Below are positions 9,868 to 19,297 of a stretch of 64,000 bases of DNA, one piece after another. The DNA is from Closterium sp. Naga37s-1 (Eukaryota; Streptophyta; Zygnematophyceae; Desmidiales; Closteriaceae), in the NCBI GenBank assembly GCA_947471745.1, contig CANJKZ010000084.1:976501-1040500 (forward strand), read 5' to 3'. The position numbers were made by a program, and so were the translations under genes. Each line of letters starts with the position of its first letter. Position 1 is the first letter of the stretch. The notes beneath the pieces are model-generated. The model had not been told where the DNA came from, made no database searches, and was given only the letters and a program-made list of their open reading frames with translations.

Positions 9868-12480
9868 ATGCTGCCGTACCTTTTTCCTGACCTTGCCGCC
9901 TTTGCCACAGTCACTGACCTACTTGCTCACCTTCGCACTAGTGACGCCCGCTACCGTGCTGCACTTCCCACTGAGTTCTGTGCCAAGAACCCCCCCCCCA
10001 TGTACATCACCCTTTACTACCTAGTCAACCGCCTCCTTGACTCACTTTCCTCAGTCAGGGATCACTTCCTCTCCCTTTGCCCCACCGAGCTGACTGTCGA
10101 CCTGCTAGAGGAGCGCCTTACTGCAGCTGAGAAGAGTATCTTAGCTGTAGGTGCTTCTCGCGGCGACCGTCGCACCCCTTTCTTTGAGGGGTGTTCCCCT
10201 GTCCCCCTTCTCCCCTCTGTTGCTTCTGCTACTGCTGTCGACCTCGTTGGCACTGAGGAGGTCGGGGCTGCGTCTGCTCCGAGTGGGAGACGCCGCAACA
10301 GCAAGGGCAAGGGGAGCAGAGGTGGTGGAGGGGGCGGCGGGGGGGGTGGTGGAGGAGGAGGAGGGGGTGGCGGTGGAGGTGGGGGTGGCACCGGGAGTGG
10401 GGGCTTCAGTGGCGGAAGTGGAGGTGGTGGAGGCAGCGGCGGAGGTGGTGGAGGCAGCGGCAGCGGTGGTGGAGGTGGCGGCAGCGTTGGTGCTGGTCGA
10501 GGTGCAGCCGCGCAGCGTGGAGGCGCTGGTGGTAGCCAGCGTCAGCAGCAGCCACGCTCCCGTGAGACCCTGTCGGCCCAGCAGCTTCGTGAGTGGTACG
10601 CTGGGCGTGGGAGGTCGGGGGGTGCTGGTCCCTGCACTTACGTTCTTCGCACCGGCACTCGTAGTGGGGAGGTGTGTGGGCTCCCACACACTACGCAGCG
10701 CTGCTTCGGTCGCTTGACTGACGCTTGGCGTGCCCAGTTTCCTGACGCCGTTGAGCTCCCTCGCTGGCATGATCTGCTTCTGCAGAATGTGCCTATCTTT
10801 GATCTAGACTTTGATGCTATCCTTGCTGCCATGTATGCCTTTGCTGATATTACTGAGGGTGATTGTTACCTGCGTGTCCCGCCCGACCCGGGCACTGTGG
10901 CTGCTGCTCTAGGTGCTAGTGCGTCTGCTGCTCTAGGTGCTGGTGCGTCTGCTGCTCCAGGTGCTGGTGCGTTTGCCCTCTCTGGTACTGCACCTACTGA
11001 GTCCTTGCACACTTTCACACTTGACTCTGGTGCTTCGCGCTCTTTCTTTAGAGACAGCACCACGCTGACGCCGCTCCGTCGGCCTGTTGCGGTCTCCCTT
11101 GCTGACCCCTCCGGGGGCCCAGTCCTTGCACACTCCTTCACGGTTCTACCGTGTCCTGCGGCCCCGTCGGGCATGCTGTCGGGACTCCACCTCCCCTCGT
11201 TCTCTACGAACTTGGTGAGTGGAGCTGACCTCCAGGACGCGTGGGTTGACCAGTTCACCCCTGGAGGTCAGCGTGTGACCCACTGCACTTGCTCTCGGAT
11301 GGGCCGCCCCTTGGCCACATTCACCCGTCGGCCAGGGTCGAGTCTGTACACACTGACTACTGCGCCTCCTCCTGTCTCTGCGTCTGGTCAGGTAGCTGCG
11401 TCTAGTCAGGTGTTTGCTGCCACGACCCGGTCTAGTCCTGCGTCTGCCCCCTGCTCGTGCCATCCTCTGTCGCACGAGACTCTCCTTTGGAACCACCGCC
11501 TTGGTCACCCCTCCCTGCCTCGTCTTCGAGGTATGGCCTCCCGTGCCCTTGTTTCGGGTCTACCCAGGTCCCTCCCTCCCCTTCCTCCGGGGCCTGCCCC
11601 CACTTGTGTTCCTTGTGTCGAGGGTAGGCAGCGCGCCGCCCCTCACTCCTCCTCGTTCCCTCCGACTGAGGCTCCTCTGCAGACTCTTCACATGGACGTG
11701 TGGGGCCCAGCCCGCGTCCGTGGACAGGGTCACGAGCGTTACTTCCTGCTGGTTGACGACTACTCGCGTTACACCACAGTCTTCCCCTTGCGCAGCAAGG
11801 GTGAGGTCCCTGAGGTGTTGATCGACTGGATCCGCGGTGCTCGTTGCCAGCTCAGTGAGAGTTTTGGTTCAGACCTTCCTGTTCTGCGTCTGCACTCGGA
11901 CAGAGGTGGGGAGTTTTCCTCCGACCTCCTGAGGACCTTCTGTCGTTCGGAGGGCATCCGCCAGACGTTCACGCTTCCGGCCTCCCCGCAGAAAAATGGG
12001 ATTGCTGAGCGCCGCATTGGCATGGTCATGGACGTCGCTCGTACGTCCATGATCCATGCGGCTGCTCCCCATTTTCTGTGGCCGTTCGCGGTTCAGTACG
12101 CTGCGCATCAAATCAACCTTCAGCCTCGTGTCTCCTTGCCGGAGACCACACCTACTTTGCGGTGGACGGGGAAGGTTGGCGATGCGTCCGCGTTCCGTGT
12201 CTGGGGATCTCAAGCTTTTGTCCGCGATACTATGGTGGACAAGCTGTCCTCCCGTGCCGTTCCCTGTGTCTTCCTTGGCTTCCCTCCTGACGCACCCGGG
12301 TGGCAGTTCTACCACCCCACCTCGCGTCGTGTTCTGTCCTCTCAGGACGTCACGTTTGACGAGTCGGTGTCGTACTACCGTCTCTTTCCCTACCGCACTG
12401 CCTCTCCCCCCCCCCCGCCGCTCTTCCTTGCCCCAGGTACTCCCCCGGTAGACCCCCTCCCCCCCCCAGGGTCCTGCCCC
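9868..12480 (+). pseudogene. Copia-3 gag-protease-integrase
   Basis: Long open frame of about 870 codons. Gag begins at LPYLFPDLAAFATVTDLLAHL, equivalent to about residue 100 of Copia-7 gag. A poly-glycine tract (10318-10500) follows, then ETLSAQQLREWYAGRG, and a zinc knuckle spaced C-X13-C-X3-H-X4-C (about 10636-10705). The protease has LDSGASRSFF. The gag-pre-integrase has NHRLGHPSLPRLRG and CVPCVEG. The integrase core shows MDVWGP, HSDRGGEF and QKNGIAERRIG, so D, D and E are kept. One extra C in the C-run near 12460-12475 shifts the frame before the linker. Confidence 0.85.
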
Positions 12481-13790
12481 CTCAGGTGTGTCCCAGGTAG
12501 ACCCTGCTGAGCCGGTCGAGGTAGCTGTCGACTCAGGTGCTGAGTCTTGGGGTGCTGAGCCTGCGGGTGCGGGGACTGGGGGTGCTGAGTCTGGGGGTGC
12601 TGAGTCTGGGCGTGCTGAGTCTGGGGGTGCTGAGCCTGGGCGTGTGGAGCCTGAGGGTACTGTGTCTGGAGGTGCTGAGCCTGTGCGTGCTGCGTCTGGA
12701 GGTGCTCTCGGTGTCCCGCCGCGGCGGGAGCCTCTCTCTCCACAGCAGCTTTGTGAGTGGTACTCTCGGCGCTGTCGGGGTGCTGCTGGAGCTGCTGGAG
12801 GTACTACTGGGGCTTCTGGAGGTGCTGCTGGTGCAAGAGCTGCTGGAGGTGCTGCTGGTACTGGAGGTGCTGCTGGAGCTTCTGGCGGTGCTGCTGGTGC
12901 TGGTGGTGCTACTAGTGCTGGTGCTGCTGGAGGTGCTGCTGGTGCTGGAGGTCCTGCTGCTGCTGGAGCTGCTAGAGGTGCTGCTGGTGCTGGAGGTGCT
13001 GCTGGAGCTACTGGAGGTGCTGGCGCTGCTGGAGGTGCTGCTGCTGGTGGAGCTTCTGGAGGTGCTGGGGGTGCTGCTGGGACTGGAGACCCTGGGGCTG
13101 AGGGTATCGGTGCTGTCTCTGCTGTTTCTGGAGGCGCTACGCGGCCGCGGCCGTACTACGTTCCGCTCCTTCAGCAGGTTCTTGGCTCCCCGCCTTCTCC
13201 TGGTCCTCCTCCTTTCCTGAGTCCGCCGCCTGTCCAGTCTCAGTTACAGTTGCAGCCGGCCTCTCCACTGCCCGGTCCTTACTCTGGACCGACTGGCGGT
13301 CTTACGGAGCGTCGTGAGCCTGAGTCTCGTCCTGTGTCGCCTGCGTCTCGTTCTGCGTCGCCTGTCCGTGCTGTTCGCGCTGGTCGTGTTTCGCGTCCGC
13401 GTCTCCCTCCTGTCCCGGGCACTCACTCTATAACTCTGCGTCCTTCTACTGCTCCACAGCGTGTTCCTCTTCCGTCTCCTCCTGCGTCCTCTCTTCCTGA
13501 CGGTCCGGACCCGGAGTCTGACTCCCTTCGTGCTGCTAGTCCTGCTGTCCCGCGCTTTCTGGCCACTGCTGTCACTGACCCTCTGCTTGAGTCCTCTACA
13601 GCGTCTGCTCTTGTTGCTGAGCTTGTTGACTTTGCTGCCGCCTGTCGCCTAGACTACGCCACTGCTCTTGTTGTTGCGTCGGCGTCTGTGTCTGTCTGTC
13701 CTCTGTCCGTCGGGGGTGAGTGTGCTCTTGGCACGGACGTTCTTGAGGACAGACAGGAGGAGTCTGAGTGCTTTGCTGCTTCTGTACCTA
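12481..13790 (+). pseudogene. Copia-3 pol linker (frame-shifted)
   Basis: Frame 2 continuation: GGAESGG-type heptads, then EPLSPQQLCEWYSRRC (the pol QQLREW box with R to C), then about 120 residues of GAAGAGGAAGA repeats, then the Ser/Pro-rich segment before RT. A second frameshift near 13785-13800 returns the frame to that of gag, just upstream of MLLAPEGDPDAL. Confidence 0.75.
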
Positions 13791-14625
13791 TCTCGTGTCC
13801 ATGCTGCTGGCCCCTGAGGGAGACCCGGATGCACTAGACATCCCGACCCCGCGCTCTTACGCAGAGGCGATAGAGGGTCCCTACTCCTCTCAGTGGCAGG
13901 CAGCCATGGACGCAGAGATGGCTTCCTGGAAGTCCACAGGCACCTACGTAGACGAGGTTCCCCCACCTGGGGCGAACATCGTCAGTGGCATGTGGATCTT
14001 CAGGGTGAAGCGGCCGCCGGGTTCTCCGCCTGCCTTCAAGGCACGTTACGTTGCACGTGGCTTCAGTCAGCGACAGGGAGTTGACTTCTTTCAGACCTTC
14101 TCCCCTACCCCGAAGATGACCACTCTTCGGGTACTGCTGCACGTTGCTGCTCAGCGTGACTACGAGCTCCACTCGCTTGACTTCAGCACAGCCTTCCTAC
14201 AGGGCTGCCTGCACGAGGAGATCTGGCTGCGCTGCCCACCTGGCTTCACTGGGTCGTTTCCTGCTGGTACCCAGTGGAGCCTCTGGCGGCCAGTCTACGG
14301 TCTCCGCCAGGCGCCCCGTGAGTGGCACGACATGCTCAGGACGACTCTTGCTTCTCTTGGTTTTGCTCCTTCCACTGCTGACCCTTCTCTGTTTCTACGC
14401 ACTGACGCTACTCTGCCGCCGTTCTACGTTCTCGTGTACGTAGACGACCTCGTCTTTGCTACTGCTGACACGGAGGCACTCGCCCACGTAAAGTCCGAGC
14501 TGCAGAAGAGACACACGTGCACAGACCTGGGTGAGCTCACAAGCTATCTTGGCTTGCGGATCACCCGGGACAGAGCACAGCGCACCATTACCTTGACTCA
14601 GTCACACATGGTGCAGCAGGTCCTT
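13791..14625 (+). pseudogene. Copia-3 reverse transcriptase, truncated
   Basis: Intact reading through WQAAMDAEMASWKSTGTYVD, FSQRQGVDFFQTFSPTPKM, YGLRQAPREWH and FYVLVYVDDLVFA to LTQSHMVQQVL. After this, element homology stops at the exact codon where Copia-2 and Copia-8 have a TAG. The sequence goes on as GTGAGCAG..., unrelated to RT, and closes at 14661. The RT C-terminus and all of RNase H are absent. Confidence 0.85.
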
Positions 14626-15051
14626 GTGAGCAGTGCTAGAGGTGCCGCAAGGGGTGTGTGAAAGAGGGGTGAGACAGTTAGAGGGAGGTTGGGCGGAGGC
14701 AGCCGTCGTGACGCCAGGAGCGCCAGTAGTCCGGAGGCTACAATCTCCGGTAGCCCAGCGAGCCTGCTGCGCTAGTCGCCCGTGGGTCCGTTGCTCCTGC
14801 CGCTCAGAGTTAGCCGCGGAGCCAGTTACTCCAGTAGTCCGGAGGCTACAATCTCCGGTAGCCACAGTGCGCGCCGCTCCTGTTGCCCGTGTATCTGCAG
14901 CTTCACCCGTCGTCTCCTATCTCCACTCCTCTCAAAGTCCCTCCTCCTCCTCACTTACCGTCTGTGACTGCCTCTAGCTTTGCTTATTACTGTCAACTAT
15001 TGCTCTGCTTGCTTGTTGTGCTGATCATACCCCACTTTGACTATGGGGGTG
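14626..15051 (+). other. Non-coding 3' segment of Copia-3 with a 29-bp direct repeat
   Basis: No recognisable coding. A block of about 29 bp starting TAGTCCGGAGGCTACAATCT occurs twice (near 14729 and 14835). The segment ends in the family purine tract (CTATGGGGGTG) before the LTR. It replaces the usual RNase H and 3' UTR. Confidence 0.6.
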
Positions 15052-15195
15052 TGTCAGAATATGTTATATTTGTCTAGCCTGCAGTGGGGTACTCAATAGT
15101 GAGTACTGCCCAATTTAGGGTTTGCTATATGTACTCAACTGCCTGCTAGTGAAACCCCTCTTCTCTGTTTCATTCATTCGTTCCATATTCTAACA
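15052..15195 (+). repeat. Copia-3 3' LTR (144 bp)
   Basis: TGTCAGAATATG ... CCATATTCTAACA, preceded by the purine tract. TG/CA ends are clear. The 5' LTR partner is deleted. Confidence 0.85.
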
Positions 15196-15258
15196 TGTAC
15201 CCCTTATGGGCTACCCCATTACAGCCTACACAAATGTATAAGCTATAATGTTCTGACA
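15196..15258 (-). repeat. Copia-2 5' LTR remnant (63 bp)
   Basis: Matches the high-coordinate half of the LTR at 3042-3173 (TGTCAGAACATTATAG... on the minus strand) and is followed by target duplication TACGC. The remainder of the LTR was lost with the Copia-3 insertion. Confidence 0.8.
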
Positions 15259-15263
15259 TACGC

Positions 15264-16009
15264 AGCTTTTGACGCGCCGATATAGAAGCCGCGATCGGCT
15301 CGAAGCGCGCCCGAAGCCCTGCGCACCACGCATCCCACGTGCTGTACTGGGCGATCTCGCAGAACGAACTCCAGGTGACGGCTGGCCCTGTGGGCCCTTC
15401 CTCTTGCGACGGTGGCTCGTAGGCGCGTGGCGACGTCACAATGACTCGCTACCAATCCATGGCGGGGCCCCGTAGTAGCGAAACAGCGTATCGTATCTTC
15501 GCCGCTTCCGACTCGACGTAATTCGCGTCGAAGAAGACGTTCATCGTGAAGACCCATGATTGAACTGTCAGACCTCCACGCTGGCTAGGATCAAAGCAAG
15601 GCGGGCGTTGTGGTTTGAGCGGCATTGGTGCGACGATGCTGCCGTTGCCACTCGTCGCTGCAAATTCGACGTGACGACGGGCTTCGTGAGGCCCATTCGT
15701 GCTTGGTGCGGCCCTGTTTCTCTCCATGCCAGGCATTGACTTGGCGGCACCCTCACTGGCTGCTCCTGAGCGCTGTCCCACGCTGTCGTGTTGTGACGGT
15801 GTGCCGGGCGAGATGATGATCGGCTCATCCGATTGCGCAGGTGCATTTGCAGATGTCGGTGTTGGTGCTGGTGCATTCGCCCTTGATTGCTGGCGGGCGG
15901 AGTCGCGTTCCACCGTGCGTGTCGCGATTTCGAGCGCCGAATCTTCGAGTTGGTGTACGAGCCGGTCGAGTTGCTCATGCGTTAACGTCGCGAGATTGAA
16001 TTCCGCCAT
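15264..16009 (-). pseudogene. Gypsy-1 gag, N-terminal part
   Basis: The start is taken at the ATG at 16007-16009 (MAEFNLATLTHEQLDRLVHQ), which opens a coiled-coil-like helix. The next ~100 residues are low-complexity. The gag core follows (PPCFDPSQRGGLTVQSWVFTMN, ESEAAKIRYAVSLLRGPAMDW). A TAG stop at about 15446-15448 follows GPAMDW. The same frame then stays open (WSSFCEIAQYSTWDAW, SARQKL) up to the insertion point, and on into 3041. Confidence 0.8.
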
Positions 16010-16175
16010 GGCGGGGGTGTCGGGCAGGCTCAGCGAGGGCCTCGGTCGTGGCCGTGCTTGCTTTGGAGAGAGCACTTCGAGCGACGGTGCCTGAACGCTG
16101 AGAGACGTCTACCCCCTCCAAAAAATGAGATAGTGGGGAGGCGAAGGTGTAGGTGCGGTCCGAGAAGAGATCGTA

Positions 16176-16189
16176 GGCTCGGAATACCA
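16176..16189 (-). promoter_or_regulatory. Gypsy-1 primer-binding site
   Basis: Minus strand TGGTATTCCGAGCC, starting two bases after the LTR end. TGG at the start fits a tRNA 3' CCA. The tRNA species is not identified. Confidence 0.5.
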
Positions 16190-16191
16190 AG

Positions 16192-16524
16192 TGTTACGAG
16201 TGCAATTGAGCGAGCGAGCGAGAATTGCACTATCGAAGCAAACAGTCCAATGAGCGAAGGAATGAGTGAACAATATATAGCGAAGCTAGCGTGGTAACGG
16301 TAACGCGAGAAATTGGGGTGCACTACGGGCCTAGCGCCGAGGTTGGGAAATGTTGAGGCGGAGGTCTGGAGCACAGGTTACCAACCGAACCGCGAGGTTG
16401 GGTCGAGTCGTGAACAGTGGCGGGAACAGTGGTCGAGGCGAGTAGTAACGGTGTACTGTTGGCGGGAGCAGTCATGTACGCGGTAAGCAGGGGCGCGAAG
16501 TAAGGAAAAAGATTTTTCCTTACA
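16192..16524 (-). repeat. Gypsy-1 5' LTR (333 bp)
   Basis: On the minus strand it runs TGTAAGGAAAAATC ... CGTAACA. TG/CA ends flank a primer-binding site on the inner side. It contains a small inverted repeat at its outer end (AAGGAAAAA/TTTTTCCTT). No partner LTR is in the window, so the ends rest on structure only. Confidence 0.6.
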
Positions 16525-16572
16525 GTTCGCATATTTTCTGGCTATATACAAAATGGAAAACATGCATTGGCT

Positions 16573-16690
16573 TTATAGATTAATTATCGGGTCATTCATT
16601 GAAGCAAACCACTTGCTCGTGGCACGCTTCACTTTCTCGTCATAAACCTGGCTCATCTCTGGCAGATTCGTTCCATAGCGCCCCGCGGCG
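16573..16690 (-). CDS. Candidate last exon of an unknown minus-strand gene
   Basis: On the minus strand, after an acceptor-like CTCTTTAG, about 39 codons read AAGRYGTNLPEMSQVYDEKV and on to KWFASMNDPIINL and a TAA at 16573-16575. The amino-acid mix looks like a genuine charged C-terminus, unlike the low-complexity ORFs around it. I do not recognise the protein. The first ~10 codons with the acceptor are repeated at 17175-17204. If real, the gene runs antisense over SKI2 exon 1, or its other exons are lost. It could also be a decayed fragment. Confidence 0.4.
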
Positions 16691-17204
16691 CTAAAGAGTT
16701 ATCAGCTCATGCCACGGAGCAGATGGGGAGCGAAATGGGGAGCGGAAGAGTTTCCGCTCATGCCCTCCCTGCGGGAGGTCAGGGCGCAAACGAGCTCAGG
16801 GCGCAAGAGAGGTCGGCGCGCGGAATGGGGGGAAAGCCGCGGGGCGGCAAGGGGGCGACGGGTGGAGGGGAATCCGCTTCAGCAGCGGCGGCGGCGGCGC
16901 ATGGGGGGAGCGGGGGGGAGAAGGCTAGGATGGCGGACGGTGCCGGGCAGAAAGGGCGCGGTGGGGGAGGCGCAGGGGAGAAGGGTCGAGGGCGGGAAGG
17001 ATCGGGGGTAATGGGGCGGACGGCGGAGGCTGCGGAGGCGGCGGAAGTGGCGGTGTCGCTGGGGGTGACGGGGCACGCGGGGCACCTCGAGATCATCCCC
17101 GTCCTTCCTGCTCGTGCGCGCCTCCAACTTCCGCTCCCCATTTCGCTCCCCATCTGCTCCGTGGCATGCTACCTTTCCATAGCGCCCCGCGGCGCTAAAG
17201 AGTT
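16671..17204. repeat. Direct and inverted repeats framing SKI2 exon 1
   Basis: A perfect 30-bp direct repeat (16671-16700 and 17175-17204, starting TTCCATAGCGCCCCGC) encloses a perfect 41-bp inverted repeat (16708-16748 and 17128-17168, starting CATGCCACGGAGCAGATGGG). SKI2 exon 1 lies between the inverted arms, so a transcript starting upstream could fold exon 1 into a large hairpin. Confidence 0.85.
16930..17100 (+). CDS. SKI2: SKI2 exon 1
   Basis: Start taken at ATG 16930 (MADGAGQKGRG). An upstream in-frame ATG at 16723 is possible but lies in the inverted repeat. The exon ends in VAVSLGVTGHAGHLEIIPVLP, matching the plant SKI2 N-terminus. No strong donor is seen. A phase-0 end at about 17100 fits exon 2 but the GTCC there is weak, so the 3' boundary is uncertain. 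Confidence 0.6.
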
Positions 17205-18146
17205 TCCCCATCTGCTCATGCCCTCATGCCCTCCTGCCCTCCTGCCCTCCTGCCCTCCTGCCCTCCTGCCCTCCTGCCCTCATGCCCTCCTGCCCTCCTG
17301 CCCTCCTGCCCTCCTGCCCTCCTGCCCTCATGCCCTCCTGCCCTCCTGCCCTCATGCCCTCCTGCCCTCCTGCCCTCATGCCCTCCTGCCCTCCTGCCCT
17401 CCTGCCCTCCTGCCCTCCTGCCCTCATGCCCTCCTGCCCTCCTGCCCTCATGCCCTCCTGCCCTCATGCCCTCATGCCCTCATGCCCTCATGCCCTCCTG
17501 CCCTCCTGCCCTCATGCCCTCCTGCCCTCCTGCCCTCCTGCCCTCATGCCCTCCTGCCCTCCTGCCCTCATGCCCTCCTGCCCTCCTGCCCTCCTGCCCT
17601 CCTGCCCTCCTGCCCTCCTGCCCTCCTGCCCTCCTGCCCTCATGCCCTCCTGCCCTCCTGCCCTCCTGCCCTCCTGCCCTCCTGCCCTCATGCCCTCCTG
17701 CCCTCCTGCCCTCATGCCCTCCTGCCCTCCTGCCCTCCTGCCCTCCTGCCCTCCTGCCCTCCTGCCCTCCTGCCCTCCTGCCCTCATGCCCTCCTGCCCT
17801 CATGCCCTCTTGGCCTCATGGCCTCATGGCCTCATGCCCTCATGGCCTCATGCCCTCATGGCCTCGTGTACCCCCGTGCCATCTTGCTCTCTTGCTGCGC
17901 AGCCTCCCTTCCCTGCGTCACCTCTTGCCCGCACGGCCACTCCGCACCGAACCCCCTTCTCCATTACCTTCAACTCTGCATTATCCCGCCAGCACTCACG
18001 GCCAGTCGTTTCATCTCCCCTGCACCTCTTGCTTCATTCAGTCCCTTTTGAAGCAGGAGCAGCCAACCAATCAACCCATTCCTCCTCCACCCTCCTTCCA
18101 CGTTCGTCTCAATCCTTCTCTCCCAACCTCTTTCCCGACCCTGCAG
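17101..18146 (+). repeat. SKI2 intron 1 with 8-bp minisatellite (17216-17865)
   Basis: About 80 copies of the octamer CCCTCCTG/CCCTCATG, then a short GGCCTCATG variant run. Eight is not a multiple of three, so every forward frame reads the same octapeptide (LPSCPPAL). This creates long spurious ORFs of up to 636 codons. I see no gene in it. The rest of the intron is pyrimidine-rich. Confidence 0.9.
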
Positions 18147-18479
18147 CCCAAGCCTCCCTTCTCCGAGCCTCTGGACGTTCGGGATCTTCCAGAGCTGTGC
18201 CCTCTGGCCGTGTGGGATGACGTGGAGCGCCAGCTGGCGTCGGAGCCGCAGGAAGACGCCATGTGGAAGTACGACTGGATGCCACATGGCGCCCTGTCCG
18301 CCGTGATACCTGGAGGGCTGGGCAGCGTGCTGCAGCCAGCGTGGCACCCTCCCTGGGTGGAGGAGTGGGGGGACGGCCCGTGGGGGGAGGTTGAGGGGGA
18401 GGGGAAGGGGATACAGGAAGGGGAGGGCGAGGGTGGGGAGGAGGAAGGGGTGGTGAGTCGACCAGAGCAGGTGGACGAG
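18147..18479 (+). CDS. SKI2: SKI2 exon 2
   Basis: Acceptor CCCTGCAG, phase 0. Encodes PKPPFSEPLDVRDLPELCPL, then MWKYDWMPHG, equivalent to the WNFEW region of plant SKI2, then an acidic/glycine tract. The donor GAG|GTGAGG ends it at 18479. An alternative donor GTG|GTGAGT lies about 27 bp earlier in the same phase. Confidence 0.75.
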
Positions 18480-18916
18480 GTGAGGTGCTGCCGGCCTGCC
18501 GCCCATATGATATGCGTCCTCGCCCCCCCCTCCCGTTGCCCTCTTGGCGGCCTTGGCGCCTTAGTCCCCATTGTGACCTCGTTTTTCCTCCCACCTTCAT
18601 CTTCCTCATGTCATGTATGTCGAACGAACCCTACCTGCCCCTTCCGTTCTCTCCTCTCCCCCATCCCCGCAGCTGTTCTCCCCCCCAGGCATGATTTGGA
18701 TCTCACCCACCCGCTCAACACCCCCTCGTCCCTCCCCCTCTTCCCCATCCTCTCCCCTTCCCCTTCAGCTGTTCTTCCCTGCGGGCTCATATCTCGATCT
18801 CACCCGCCCGCCCCCCTCTGCTCTAGAGCTCGTCCGGGGCATCACTGCCACGCCGTTCACCCCTTGATCCTCTCCTCCCTCCCCCTTCCCCTTTCCGCTC
18901 CCCCACCACCCCCCAG
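18480..18916 (+). repeat. SKI2 intron 2 with two decayed copies of the exon 3 start
   Basis: Copies of acceptor plus CTGTTCTTCCC... begin at about 18673 and 18771. The second keeps LFFPAGSYLDLTRPP before a stop. Each is preceded by a CAG acceptor and a pyrimidine tract like the real exon at 18917. Confidence 0.8.
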
Positions 18917-19297
18917 CTGTTCTTCCCCCCGGGCACGTATCTTGACCTCACCCGTCCGCCCCCTTCCTCCCTGGAGCTCGTCCGCGGCACCACTGCCGGT
19001 GCCGCCCACCCCCTCGCCCTCTCCTCGCACCTGGCCCCCCACGCTGCCACTGCTGCTGCGGGTGATGATGCAGGGGGGTTGCAGCATGGGGAGGGGCAGG
19101 CGAGTGGGGGGAGAGGGGAGTCAGAAGAAGCGCTAGCGGCACTGTTCGCATACTTGGAGGGAGGGGCGGAAGGGGGTGGGGGAGGGGTTGGGGGAGGGGG
19201 AGGGGCAGGAGAGGCGAGGGGCGTTGGGGATGCGTCGCTGCTGTTGAGTGTGCCGCCCGGGTTCACTGAGGGCGGACGATTCGAGGCCAGGGAGGAG
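18917..19297 (+). CDS. SKI2: SKI2 exon 3
   Basis: Acceptor CCCCCCAG, phase 0, 127 codons: LFFPPGTYLDLTRPPPSSLE, LAALFAYLEGG, a glycine-rich run, then LLLSVPPGFTEGGRFEAREE at the donor GAG|GTGAGAG. Confidence 0.8.

Larger units (their letters stand above)
9836..15195 (+). mobile_element. Copia-3: 5'- and RNase H-truncated family-A Copia
   Basis: Plus-strand element with gag (lacking about the first 100 residues), protease, integrase and RT, ending abruptly in RT at about 14625, then 426 bp of non-coding DNA and a 3' LTR at 15052-15195. It lies inside the 5' LTR of Copia-2: a 63-bp piece of that LTR (15196-15258) follows directly. The other half of that LTR and the Copia-3 5' LTR are lost. Confidence 0.8.
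3042..15258 (-). mobile_element. Copia-2: family-A Copia element, minus strand, carrying Copia-3
   Basis: Bounded by TGTGAAAG... on the left and ...TTCTGACA on the right, with perfect 5-bp target duplications TACGC at 3037-3041 and 15259-15263. On the minus strand it runs from a 5' LTR remnant at 15196-15258 through Copia-3, a primer-binding site at 9661-9672 and a tandem-repeat leader, then gag end, protease, integrase, RT, RNase H and the 3' LTR. It is dead: most of gag is missing, RT has an internal deletion, and several stops and a frameshift are present. It was inserted in the gag of Gypsy-1. Confidence 0.85.
15264..16524 (-). mobile_element. Gypsy-1, upstream part (5' LTR and gag start)
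   Basis: The 5' half of the minus-strand Gypsy: LTR, primer-binding site, short leader and the first two thirds of gag. It is interrupted at 15263 by the Copia-2 block and continues at 3041. Its 5' LTR end lies about 50 bp from a candidate exon of a minus-strand gene. Confidence 0.8.

Noticed and set aside
17226-19136. A 636-codon plus-strand ORF over the octamer array and SKI2 exon 2
   Set aside because: The first two thirds are translated minisatellite. Only the part matching SKI2 exon 2 is coding, and it has its own acceptor.
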